Source: Lentisphaeria bacterium (lineage in GTDB: Bacteria > Verrucomicrobiota > Lentisphaeria > Oligosphaerales > Oligosphaeraceae). From it: a stretch of 7,833 nucleotides of DNA. The notes beneath the pieces are model-generated. The model saw nothing but the letters and a program-made list of their open reading frames with translations. It had not been told where the DNA came from and searched no databases. The stretch covers positions 1 to 7,833 of the forward strand of contig JAEEXV010000363.1 of assembly GCA_016287975.1 (NCBI GenBank). The letters are read 5' to 3'. The stretch's first letter is position 1. The number at the start of each line of letters is the position of its first letter. Below, piece after piece: positions 1 to 6,951 of this stretch. Position numbers and translations under genes: made by a program.

Positions 1-671
1 CGGCCTTCGGCGACGCCGCGCGCAGCCGCGCCAGGACCCGCCAGGCCGCCAGGCTGGCGGCGGCGCTGCGGCGGCGCTTCTACGTCGCGGAGCGCGGCCT
101 CTACAGCGACGATCTGGAGCACCTCCATTATTCGCAGCACACGCAGCTGCTGGCGATGTTGTCGGGGCTGCTGTCGGAGGAGGCGGCGGGCGGCCTCTAT
201 CGCCGGATGCAGTCGGCGGGCAAGGGCCTGGCGCAATGCACCATCTACTTTAGCCACTACCTCTTCGAGGCGATGCAGAAGTTCGGCGATGCGGCGACCT
301 TCCTGAAGGCGCTGGATTACTGGCGGCGGCTGCCCGCGGAGGGCTTCACGACGACGCCGGAGCGCCCGGAGCCGTCGCGTTCGGACTGCCATGCGTGGGG
401 GGCGCATCCCTACTTTCGGGTGATGACCTTCCTTGGCGGGGTGTCGCCGCGCGGCTATGGCGCGCGCGAATACGAAGTGCGGCCCTGCGCCGCGCTCCCT
501 GAGGGCTTCCAGGCGACGGTGCCGCTGCCAGCGGGGGATTTCCGGGTCGCCTGCGCCGACGGCGCGCTCACCGTGGAGATCCCCGCGTCGGGGACCTTCT
601 GGCTAGGCGGACAACGGCTGGCGGCGGGAGCGCATCGAATGGCAATGGACAAGCGGGAGGCTGGACAATGA
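1..671 (+). CDS. Alpha-L-rhamnosidase (GH78-type), C-terminal part; 5' end outside window
   Basis: The frame is open from base 3 with no in-window start, giving the last 222 residues. It would hydrolyse terminal alpha-L-rhamnose from glycans such as pectic or glycoside side chains. Fragment residues 15-60 (the FYVAERGLYSDD and YSQHTQLLAMLSGL stretches) look like the last helices of an (alpha/alpha)6 barrel. They are followed by TTTPE (Glu at fragment residue 120) and SRSDCHAWGAHP (126-137), the typical GH78 signature before the C-terminal beta-sandwich. The tail (about 145-215) fits that beta domain. From family knowledge, Glu120 may be the general base, but the acidic residues earlier in the barrel lie outside the window. 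The stop codon overlaps the next start as ATGA, with GGGAGG (655-660) serving as the downstream gene's ribosome site, so the two genes are translationally coupled. The signal peptide and full length cannot be judged. The family call is fairly secure; the exact substrate is not. Confidence 0.85.
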   Translation, partial: AFGDAARSRARTRQAARLAAALRRRFYVAERGLYSDDLEHLHYSQHTQLLAMLSGLLSEEAAGGLYRRMQSAGKGLAQCTIYFSHYLFEAMQKFGDAATFLKALDYWRRLPAEGFTTTPERPEPSRSDCHAWGAHPYFRVMTFLGGVSPRGYGAREYEVRPCAALPEGFQATVPLPAGDFRVACADGALTVEIPASGTFWLGGQRLAAGAHRMAMDKREAGQ

Positions 672-3600
672 GAACGCAGTGGTTGATGCTGGTGTCGCTG
701 TGCGCCGCGCTGGGCGCGGCGGAGACGGCGTTTGACTTTCGGGACGGCGGGACGCATGGCTGGGAGGCGCGGCGAGGCCTGGAGTTGACGCCAGGCGCCT
801 CGGGGCTTGTGATGAAGATTCTGTCGCCTGGCTGCGAACTGATGAAAAGCGGCCTGGGATTGCAAGCCGCGTCGTGCGACACGGTGGAGATCCGCTATCG
901 GGCGGTCTTTCCCGCGCCAGTCAGGAGCGGCGGCTACCTTTTCTTCGCGGCGGCGGGGCAGGCCTTTGCCGAGGAGCGCAAGTTCTATCTGCCGAAACTG
1001 GTCGCGGACGGGCAGCCGCAGCGCATTGTCGTGGGCTTCCGGCAGCTGCGCGGCGGGGAGAAGGCCTGGCGCGGATGCGGTGTCATCGACCAGGTGCGGC
1101 TGGACATCACCAATGACGCGCCAGGGCAGGTGGAGTTGCTGTCCGTGCGCTTCACGACGGCGGCGCGGCTCTCGCGGGAGAATGCGGACCAGGCGACGAC
1201 GTGGCGCTTTCCGCAGGACGCCGGAAGGTGGAGCCGCCAGCGCCATCTGGAGCGGCAGGCGACCAGGGAGGGGCTCTGCCTGAAGATCTTTGGCTACGAC
1301 AGCAACATCGAGCATCCTGAATTGTGCATCGACGCGGCGAAGTACCGCCGCATCCGCATCGAATACAAGGCGACGGGGCTGCCGCGGAAGACCAGCGGGG
1401 AGATCTTCTTCGCTACGGAGGCGCACCCCGCCTATGCGGACGGGTGGTATTTCCGAATCCCTTCGCTGCAGGTGGACGGGAAGTGGCATCGGCTGACCCT
1501 CGACGCGGAGAAGGACATTCCCGCGGGCGGGAAACTGTGGACGGGCATCGTCCGCAAGTTGCGGCTGGATCTGGTCAACGAGTTCCCTGGCGAAATTGTC
1601 CTCAGGAACATTGAGGTGCTGCCGGCGGAGCCGCCGTTGCCTGAGGAGGCGGGGGACTTCGCGGGACATCCGCGCGGCTGGCTCTATCCCGCCGCGGCGT
1701 TTCTGGACGGACGGCTGGCGTTGCGGCTGCCTCCAGGCGAATACTCCATCTATTGCTGTGGGGAACCCGCTGCCATCCGAACAACCCCCGCGTCGCAGGA
1801 GGCGGATGGAAGGACGGGACTTTTGGGGCGGGTGAAATGCCTGGACGGGCGTCTGGAACTTTTCGCGCCGGCGCTGCCGGAGAAGTTCGCGGTCTTCATC
1901 ACACCTGGGCGCGAGGCGCCAGTTTGGCGCGGGCCGTCCTTTCCCGAACGGGTGCCAGTGGAACTGAAGCGGCGGGAGGCGCCCGGGCTCGGCAACATCG
2001 TATTCGATGCGCGGATGCCCTATTGGCGGGGGCGCATGGTCGCGCCTCGGGGCGGCTGGCATGCGCTGGGGGACGCCTGCATCCGCCACCCTTTTCGGCT
2101 GGCGGCGGCGGCGAAGCGGGCGGTGCTGCAGGTGTCGGCGGACGATGTGGTCCAGCGGGTGACGCTGAACGGCCAGGAGGTGCGGGGGCGCCTTTCGGCC
2201 AACTGGAAGGAGCCCTCGGTCTTCGAGGTCACGGATCTGGTGCGGCGGGGCGACAATCTCCTGGCCGTCAAATGGCGCAACAACGGCGGCATCGGCGGGC
2301 TGCTGTATGAATTGACCGTCGTCGACGCCGAAGGCAACGTGGAGCGCGTCGTCTCAGGCGCGGAGGCGGTGGGGCGCAATGCCGAGAATCTGCCGACGGG
2401 GTGGGATCTTCCCTCCTTCGATGGCGACGGCTTCGCGCCAGTCGAGACGCTGCCCGCGCCGCCGCATAGCCCGTGGAGCTGCGTGCTGCCGTATGTGGAC
2501 ATCCAGCCGAAGCGGGGGACGGTGGAGATGCGGGCGGCGTGCCCCCGCGAGGTGAAGAGCGTGGCGGAACTCCAGGCCCGCGTGGCCTTCCAGGGGACGC
2601 CGCCGCTGCAGCCGGAGGAGGTCGCCTGGGTGAAACTGGAGATGCCCTCGGGCGAAGTGCTGGAGGCGCGCAGCGGGGAACTCAAGTCTTGCGGGACGCG
2701 CCAGGCGGACGGCTCGTATGCGGTCGCGTGGGGGGATTTCGCGCTGCCGCAGGTGGGCGGCGAACTGGAGGTGGTGCTGCGCTACGGCGTCTACGGGCGC
2801 GCCGAGGAGGGGCGCCAGGCGGTGCGCCTCCTGGAACGGCGGCTTCCGGGGCGCAACGACGCGCTGCGCTCGGAGCTGCGCCGCACGGAGGCGGGTTCGC
2901 CGGAGGTGCTGGTGAACGGCAGGCCCTTCTATCCAGTCATCCTCTCGACCTTCTACCGCAAGAAGCCGACGGGCTTCGAGCATCGGCTCCAGGGGGTGAA
3001 CGTGCGGGACTTCGTCTGCGGCGGCATGAGTTCCACGTGGTGGACGGGGCCGGGGCAATACGACTTCGCGCAGGTCGACAGGACCGTCAACGAGTATCTG
3101 CGGGAAACGCCGGACCTCTATTTCGCGGCGTATGTCTGGTGCATGCCGCCGCGCTGGTATGAGAAACTCCATCCAGAGCGCATCTCGCGCAACAGCGACG
3201 GCACCTGTTTCGACTACTACACGGCGACGGTGACCTTCTCCGACGCGGAATACCGCGCCGACGCGGCGCGCGCGGTGGCGGCGCTGGTGCGGCATCTGGA
3301 GGAGCACTTCGGCAGCCGCATCCTCTTCTACAACCTGTGCGGGGGCGTCTCGCTCGAATGGCAGGGGTGGGGCGCGCATTCGATGGCGCGCCTGAAGCGG
3401 CTGGCCGACTACAGTCCTGCGGCGGCGCGGGATTTCCGCGCGTATGCGGCGCGGCGTGGCGCCGCCGTCGCGGGCGTGCCCGACTACGCCGCGCGCACGC
3501 ATTCGGCGGACGGGCTGTTCCGCGACCCCGTCGCGGACGCGGCGGCGATGCTCTACGACGAGTACTACTCCAGCGGCATCGCCACGTGCATCACGGCGAT

Positions 3601-4996
3601 GGCGAAGGCGGTGAAGGAGGCGTGCGGCCGCCGCAAGCTGGTCGGCGCGTACTACGGCTACGCCTTCGAATATGCGAACATGGAATACTGCGTCAATTCC
3701 GGCGGGCACAATGCGCTGGCGGAGGTGCTCGCTTCGCCAGACGTGGACTTCCTGGTGTCGCCGCACTCCTACGGCATCCGCGCCATCGGCTACCCGATGG
3801 AGGAGATGAAGCCCTTTGCCTCGATGTGGACGCACGGCAAGATGTCGCTGGTGGAGGACGACTCGCGCACGAACCTGACCTCGCCGCAGGACTACTATCA
3901 GACCGTCAATCTGGAGCAGACCAGGGCGCTCCTGCAGCGCAACTGGTCGGTGATGCTCGCGCGGCGTTCGCCGATCTACGTCTTCCCGATCGCGGAGGGC
4001 AATGAATGCGACCATCCAGGCATCCGCGCCGATCTGGAGCAGGCCCGCAAGGCAGGCCAGTATATCTTCGAGCGCGGGCTGCCGCGCGGCGCCGAAATCG
4101 CCGTGGTGGTGGACGAGAAGTCGAACCGGTGGCTGGCGCCGCAGGCGGGGCGACTGGAGAATCCGACCCAGCGCTTCTCCTGGTACGGGCACGACGGCCG
4201 CCGACGGGATCTCCACCGCGCGACCCAGCCGTTGACTGGCGACCTCGTCTATGTGCAGCGCGAACGCCTGGGGCAGTGCGGCGCGCCCTACGACAGCATG
4301 CTCCTCTCGGATGTCGTCGCCAACGCGGGCCGCTACAAGCTCTGGATCTTCCTCAACGCCTTCGAGGACCGCCAGGAACTGCGCGACGCCCTCGCCGCGA
4401 TCCGCAAGGCAGGCGGGGTCATCCTCTGCGCCTACGGCACGGGCTTTCTGGGGGAGGGCGGCGTCTCCGCGGAACGGATGTCGGCGCTCCTCGGAATGCG
4501 GCTGCGCCAGGCCGCCCCTGGTTCGCTCCAGGCCGTATGGACGGCACCCGCGGCAGGCGGCGCCACGCGCGTGCTCTTCGGGCCGCCTGTGGCGCTGCCC
4601 GTGCGCTTCGCGGTCGCGGACGGCGGGGCCGAGGAACTGGGGCGCTATGCGGACGGCGGCGGCGTCGCCATCGCCCGCAAGGGGCGCGTGCTCTTCTGCG
4701 GCTCCAACCAGCTCCAGCCAGAGCTGATCGCCGAGGCGGCGCGGCTGGCAGGCGTCCATCTGTGGTGCGCGCCTGGCGACGGCCTTTCGGCGGGCTGCGG
4801 CATCGTCTCGCTGCACGCGGGTTCGGGCGGCCGCAAGCGCATTGTGCTGCCGCGTCGTTCGGATGTCGTCGATGTCTTCAGCGGCGAGGTCGTCGCGCGC
4901 GGCACGGATGCCATCGAGATCGACATGGCGGCGCTTTCCACGCGCACCTTCCTCTTGGGCGACGCGGCGGAGATTCTGCAGGCGTTGGGAAAATAG
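668..4996 (+). CDS. Large secreted multidomain glycosidase, GH42/clan GH-A beta-galactosidase-like
   Basis: This 1442-residue protein starts at the ATG inside the ATGA overlap, 7 nt after GGGAGG. Residues 1-18 form a type I signal peptide (R2, hydrophobic 5-17, GAA|E cleavage); there is no lipobox. Two similar beta-sandwich modules follow (about 20-165 and 176-317), then a beta-rich linker. A jelly-roll (445-605) resembles the sugar-binding domains of GH2/GH78 enzymes, and another beta domain spans about 610-745. A TIM-barrel-like region begins near FYPVILSTFY (754). Candidate acid/base is E897 in GGVSLEW and candidate nucleophile E1063 in SLVEDDSRT. Their 166-residue spacing resembles that of GH42 enzymes, but the usual Asn-Glu acid/base pair is absent. 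A GH42-like Rossmann domain (about 1200-1280) and a small C-terminal beta domain follow. The likely role is extracytoplasmic glycan hydrolysis, possibly of beta-galactosides, alongside the rhamnosidase. The clan is well supported; family and substrate are inferred. Confidence 0.75.
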   Translation: MRTQWLMLVSLCAALGAAETAFDFRDGGTHGWEARRGLELTPGASGLVMKILSPGCELMKSGLGLQAASCDTVEIRYRAVFPAPVRSGGYLFFAAAGQAFAEERKFYLPKLVADGQPQRIVVGFRQLRGGEKAWRGCGVIDQVRLDITNDAPGQVELLSVRFTTAARLSRENADQATTWRFPQDAGRWSRQRHLERQATREGLCLKIFGYDSNIEHPELCIDAAKYRRIRIEYKATGLPRKTSGEIFFATEAHPAYADGWYFRIPSLQVDGKWHRLTLDAEKDIPAGGKLWTGIVRKLRLDLVNEFPGEIVLRNIEVLPAEPPLPEEAGDFAGHPRGWLYPAAAFLDGRLALRLPPGEYSIYCCGEPAAIRTTPASQEADGRTGLLGRVKCLDGRLELFAPALPEKFAVFITPGREAPVWRGPSFPERVPVELKRREAPGLGNIVFDARMPYWRGRMVAPRGGWHALGDACIRHPFRLAAAAKRAVLQVSADDVVQRVTLNGQEVRGRLSANWKEPSVFEVTDLVRRGDNLLAVKWRNNGGIGGLLYELTVVDAEGNVERVVSGAEAVGRNAENLPTGWDLPSFDGDGFAPVETLPAPPHSPWSCVLPYVDIQPKRGTVEMRAACPREVKSVAELQARVAFQGTPPLQPEEVAWVKLEMPSGEVLEARSGELKSCGTRQADGSYAVAWGDFALPQVGGELEVVLRYGVYGRAEEGRQAVRLLERRLPGRNDALRSELRRTEAGSPEVLVNGRPFYPVILSTFYRKKPTGFEHRLQGVNVRDFVCGGMSSTWWTGPGQYDFAQVDRTVNEYLRETPDLYFAAYVWCMPPRWYEKLHPERISRNSDGTCFDYYTATVTFSDAEYRADAARAVAALVRHLEEHFGSRILFYNLCGGVSLEWQGWGAHSMARLKRLADYSPAAARDFRAYAARRGAAVAGVPDYAARTHSADGLFRDPVADAAAMLYDEYYSSGIATCITAMAKAVKEACGRRKLVGAYYGYAFEYANMEYCVNSGGHNALAEVLASPDVDFLVSPHSYGIRAIGYPMEEMKPFASMWTHGKMSLVEDDSRTNLTSPQDYYQTVNLEQTRALLQRNWSVMLARRSPIYVFPIAEGNECDHPGIRADLEQARKAGQYIFERGLPRGAEIAVVVDEKSNRWLAPQAGRLENPTQRFSWYGHDGRRRDLHRATQPLTGDLVYVQRERLGQCGAPYDSMLLSDVVANAGRYKLWIFLNAFEDRQELRDALAAIRKAGGVILCAYGTGFLGEGGVSAERMSALLGMRLRQAAPGSLQAVWTAPAAGGATRVLFGPPVALPVRFAVADGGAEELGRYADGGGVAIARKGRVLFCGSNQLQPELIAEAARLAGVHLWCAPGDGLSAGCGIVSLHAGSGGRKRIVLPRRSDVVDVFSGEVVARGTDAIEIDMAALSTRTFLLGDAAEILQALGK

Positions 4997-5063
4997 AATT
5001 CGGGTGCGGCTGGAACGCGGGTGTCACCCAATGTTGAGCCACGCGGATCATTGCCGACTGGCC

Positions 5064-5083
5064 GGCCGCGCAGGCGCGCGGCC
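5064..5083 (+). terminator. Possible terminator hairpin after the glycosidase operon
   Basis: A perfect 8-bp GC stem (GGCCGCGC / GCGCGGCC) closes a 4-nt AGGC loop, 67 bp after the glycosidase stop. The following bases (CTGTTCCTCAT) are only moderately T-rich, so an intrinsic terminator is possible but weak. A smaller palindrome, GGGTGTCACCC, lies just upstream at 5019-5029. I see nothing else in 4997-5137. Confidence 0.35.
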
Positions 5084-5167
5084 CTGTTCCTCATAATGCA
5101 GACATGCTGGAAGCGTGTGGGAGAGGAGCGATTCCCGCAAAGATGCGCGGCATGTCTGTACAAGGAA

Positions 5168-5238
5168 GCCCCCGCAAGGGGGCGTTGGCCCATAGCCAGG
5201 GGGGGAGCGAGCCGCGAAGCGGCGAGCGGAACCCCTGG
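5168..5238 (+). repeat. Repeat module copy 1
   Basis: The 5' hairpin is GCCCCC-GCAA-GGGGGC (5168-5183), with a GNRA-type loop on this strand. The constant CCATAGCCAGGGG follows, then an inner hairpin GCCGC-GAA-GCGGC (5211-5223), then constant AACCCCTGG. CCAGGGG (5197-5203) pairs with CCCCTGG (5232-5238) to form the outer stem. Confidence 0.8.
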
Positions 5239-5358
5239 AGGAGCGCCGAAAACAGACCGGCGCCCGGAAATGGATGCCATTGCCGGGGGCGGGGGCGGAG
5301 GGAGGGCGGAAGCCCGACCGCAGCCTCCGCCCCTGGCAACGACAGCCGTCCCAGGGCC
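5238..5358 (-). repeat. 121-nt core shared with element B (copy in element A)
   Basis: The reverse complement aligns without gaps to 7713-7833, with 15 differences in 121 by hand count. It holds a long stem (TTGCC...GGCAA flanking GGGGCGGAGG/CCTCCGCCCC) and a second stem near GGGCGCC/GGCGCTC. Orientation relative to the flanking genes is opposite to the element B copy. Confidence 0.8.
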
Positions 5359-5437
5359 GCAAGGCGGCATCTGTCGGCGGCTCCCGTTGCCAGGCGTTCC
5401 CGCCGCCCCTGAGGGGCTCCTGTCGTTTTTTACCGCC

Positions 5438-5503
5438 CCAGGGGTTTCGGGCGCTGACGCGCCCCCCACCCCTGGCTATGGTCTGACGCCCCCTTGCGGG
5501 GGC
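5438..5503 (-). repeat. Repeat module copy 2, inverted
   Basis: Read on the minus strand this has the same order: GCCCCC-GCAA-GGGGGC (5503-5488), CCATAGCCAGGGG, inner stem GGGCGC/GCGCCC (5464-5449), then AAACCCCTGG. It faces copy 1 and forms the right arm of element A. The inner stem sequence differs from copy 1 yet remains fully paired. Confidence 0.8.
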
Positions 5504-5625
5504 TTCCTTGCACAGGTATGTTGCGCATCTCTTTGGAGGCCGCATTTGAACCACATTCTTTGGCACATGACAACTCCAAGAGTGTGTTTAAGATCACTAC
5601 CTGCCCTCTCGGAGAACAAGGTAAT

Positions 5626-5653
5626 GTGAAATGCGCGAGAAGATGGTTATAGT
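5626..5653 (+). promoter_or_regulatory. Candidate sigma70-like promoter for the metallophosphoesterase unit
   Basis: TATAGT (5648-5653) matches TATAAT at five of six positions. GTGAAA (5626-5631) matches TTGACA at four of six, with a 16-bp spacer. A start near 5660 would leave a leader of about 47 nt before the ATG at 5707. It sits in a locally less GC-rich stretch (about 5536-5690), which otherwise shows no gene or clear operator. The call rests on consensus matching only. Confidence 0.35.
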
Positions 5654-5694
5654 ATGGGAAACGGCGAGGCGGGGCTCAGGTATGGTTCATGATC

Positions 5695-5704
5695 AGGGAG
5701 AGGG
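5695..5704 (+). promoter_or_regulatory. Ribosome binding site that sets the start at 5707
   Basis: The purine-rich AGGGAGAGGG lies directly before ATG 5707, with GGAG 6 nt upstream. The alternative in-frame ATG at 5689 would place this site inside the coding region and push the twin-arginine motif away from the N-terminus, so 5707 is preferred. Confidence 0.7.
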
Positions 5705-5706
5705 CG

Positions 5707-6951
5707 ATGGATCGACGGGATTTCATGAAGGCGCTGCTTTCGGCTGCGGCGGTGGCTCCGTTGGCGGGGCTGGGGGCGAAGGACGCGGCGTCCGCGGGCA
5801 CCGCCAGTGGAGCAAGGGATTTGCGGAAGATGAAGACACCGGATTTGGAAGAGCGTTTCGGGCATTGCGGCAGGAGCTGGGTCGCTGTGCAGGGCGTGGG
5901 CTGGAATGAGGCGCGCTGCCGCTTCGGGCTGGCGGGCTTCAGCAAGAATATCGTCGCGGAGCTGCTGGGGGAGGGCGAGGCGGTCCGACGGGTGGAGCTG
6001 CCGAACTGCAATTCGGCGGGGTTCGTGGAGTTCACAGGGCTGACGCCGAAGAAGGACTACCGTTTCCGCCTGACCGCCGACGCGGAGTGCGCGGAGGCGC
6101 CGTTCAGGACGCTGGCGGCGCCCCGCACGCCGAAACTCTTCTCGGTCGCGCTGTTGGCGGATCCGCATCTGTCGCAGAAGCAGGAGAACCGCAATGGGCG
6201 GCTCTTCGTCGAAAGCGGAATGCTTTTCCAGCAGGCTTTGCAGGAGGCGGCGGGACGGTGCGACATTGTCGCGATCCCTGGGGACATCACGAACGCGAGC
6301 CTGCCTGGCGAATACCAGATGGCGAAGGAACTCCTGGACAAGTGCCCGCTGCCGAAGGCGCTGACCCCTGGCAACCACGATGTCAAGAACGGCGGGGACA
6401 GACTCTATGCCGCGCATTTCGGGGCGGGGGCGTGGCTGCGGGAGTTCCACGGCTGGCAACTCGCCGCGCTCGACACCGCGGAGGCGCGCCTGGACACCCC
6501 CGGGAACCGCGCGGTCATCGACGCCCTCGACGTCTCCCGTCCAGTGCTCTTCTTCAGCCACTACCAGTTTTTCGCGGACAAATGGATCCGCGACAAGGAC
6601 AAGGCGATTGCCGACGCGAAGGCCGCGCGGCCGCTGCTGGAGAAAATCGGGCAGTGCCGCGGCGTCGCGTATATCGGGCACAAGAACCTGGCGGCCTCGG
6701 TGCGTCACGGGCATCTCCTGCAGATGAATCTGCCGCAGATCGTGCATTTCCCGTGCGGGCATGTGGAGGCCGAGGTGCATGAGGATGGCATCTGGCATCG
6801 TTTCCGCCCGATTGCGAGCGAGGCGCTGAACGAGTATTCGCGCCTCGGGGCCGAGGCGGGCCTCCATGCGCCGTTCTACTGCCAGTCCGCATACCGCGAC
6901 GCCTATTCGCTGCCCTGCTGGAACCAGGTCGTGAAGGTGGCGGCAAAATGA
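5707..6951 (+). CDS. Tat-exported calcineurin-like metallophosphoesterase
   Basis: This 414-residue protein likely hydrolyses phosphate esters outside the cytoplasm with a two-metal centre. It opens with a Tat signal: RRDFMK at residues 3-8, then a hydrophobic stretch (9-24). Residues about 45-140 look like the fibronectin-III-like domain that precedes many PhoD and purple-acid-type phosphatases (GLTPKKDYRFRL). The metallophosphoesterase motifs follow in order: D152-P-H154, G192-D193 with N196, G222-N-H-D225, H285 (FFSHYQ), then GH325-K-N327. The last motif is normally GHxH; its second His is replaced by Asn. A further CGH (H352) and H358 lie downstream and could contribute. Tat export suits a protein folded around metals before secretion. 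It appears to be the first gene of its own unit, and its stop overlaps the GNAT gene as ATGA. Fold assignment is firm; the substrate (phosphomonoester, diester or nucleotide) is unknown. Confidence 0.85.
   Translation: MDRRDFMKALLSAAAVAPLAGLGAKDAASAGTASGARDLRKMKTPDLEERFGHCGRSWVAVQGVGWNEARCRFGLAGFSKNIVAELLGEGEAVRRVELPNCNSAGFVEFTGLTPKKDYRFRLTADAECAEAPFRTLAAPRTPKLFSVALLADPHLSQKQENRNGRLFVESGMLFQQALQEAAGRCDIVAIPGDITNASLPGEYQMAKELLDKCPLPKALTPGNHDVKNGGDRLYAAHFGAGAWLREFHGWQLAALDTAEARLDTPGNRAVIDALDVSRPVLFFSHYQFFADKWIRDKDKAIADAKAARPLLEKIGQCRGVAYIGHKNLAASVRHGHLLQMNLPQIVHFPCGHVEAEVHEDGIWHRFRPIASEALNEYSRLGAEAGLHAPFYCQSAYRDAYSLPCWNQVVKVAAK

Larger units (their letters stand above)
5138..5535. repeat. Element A: about 400-bp palindromic, hairpin-rich intergenic repeat
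   Basis: The ends are an imperfect terminal inverted repeat: 5139-5205 matches the reverse complement of 5466-5532 with about 10 mismatches in 67 (hand count), and a CAAAG/CTTTG pair extends it outward. Each arm carries one copy of the module described separately. Between the arms lie several further hairpins. One is GGGGCGGAGG (5292-5301) with CCTCCGCCCC (5324-5333), enclosing GGGC-GGAA-GCCC (5304-5315). Another is GCCCC-TGA-GGGGC (5405-5417). It contains no convincing gene. Open frames through it are Pro/Arg/Gly-rich in every frame and have no family features. Layout fits a MITE-like element or a REP/BIME-type repeat. No clear target-site duplication was seen, so the boundaries are approximate. 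Confidence 0.8.

Noticed and set aside
455..2089. 544-aa open frame on the minus strand
   Set aside because: It is antisense to the rhamnosidase and glycosidase genes, Arg/Pro-rich with no recognisable fold; such frames are expected opposite GC3-rich genes.
2354..4816. 820-aa open frame on the minus strand
   Set aside because: It lies wholly antisense to the glycosidase, whose plus-strand reading has a signal peptide and glycosidase motifs; the antisense product is low-complexity Arg/His/Ala-rich.
5405..5431. GCCCC-TGA-GGGGC hairpin followed by six T as an intrinsic terminator
   Set aside because: Eight bases separate stem and T-run, and the hairpin is part of the repeat; the T-run has no counterpart in element B.
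5138..5535. Retron msr/msd or group II intron
   Set aside because: No reverse transcriptase gene lies in the window, and no domain V-like or branched-RNA features could be recognised; simple hairpin repeats explain the structure.
5021..5629. Open frames (up to 202 aa) through element A on both strands
   Set aside because: They are Pro/Gly/Arg-rich translations of the hairpin repeat, open in several frames at once. Similar peptides arise from element B only because the DNA is repeated.
5689..5706. Upstream start for the metallophosphoesterase
   Set aside because: It would bury the strong AGGGAGAGGG site in the coding region and add residues before the Tat motif.
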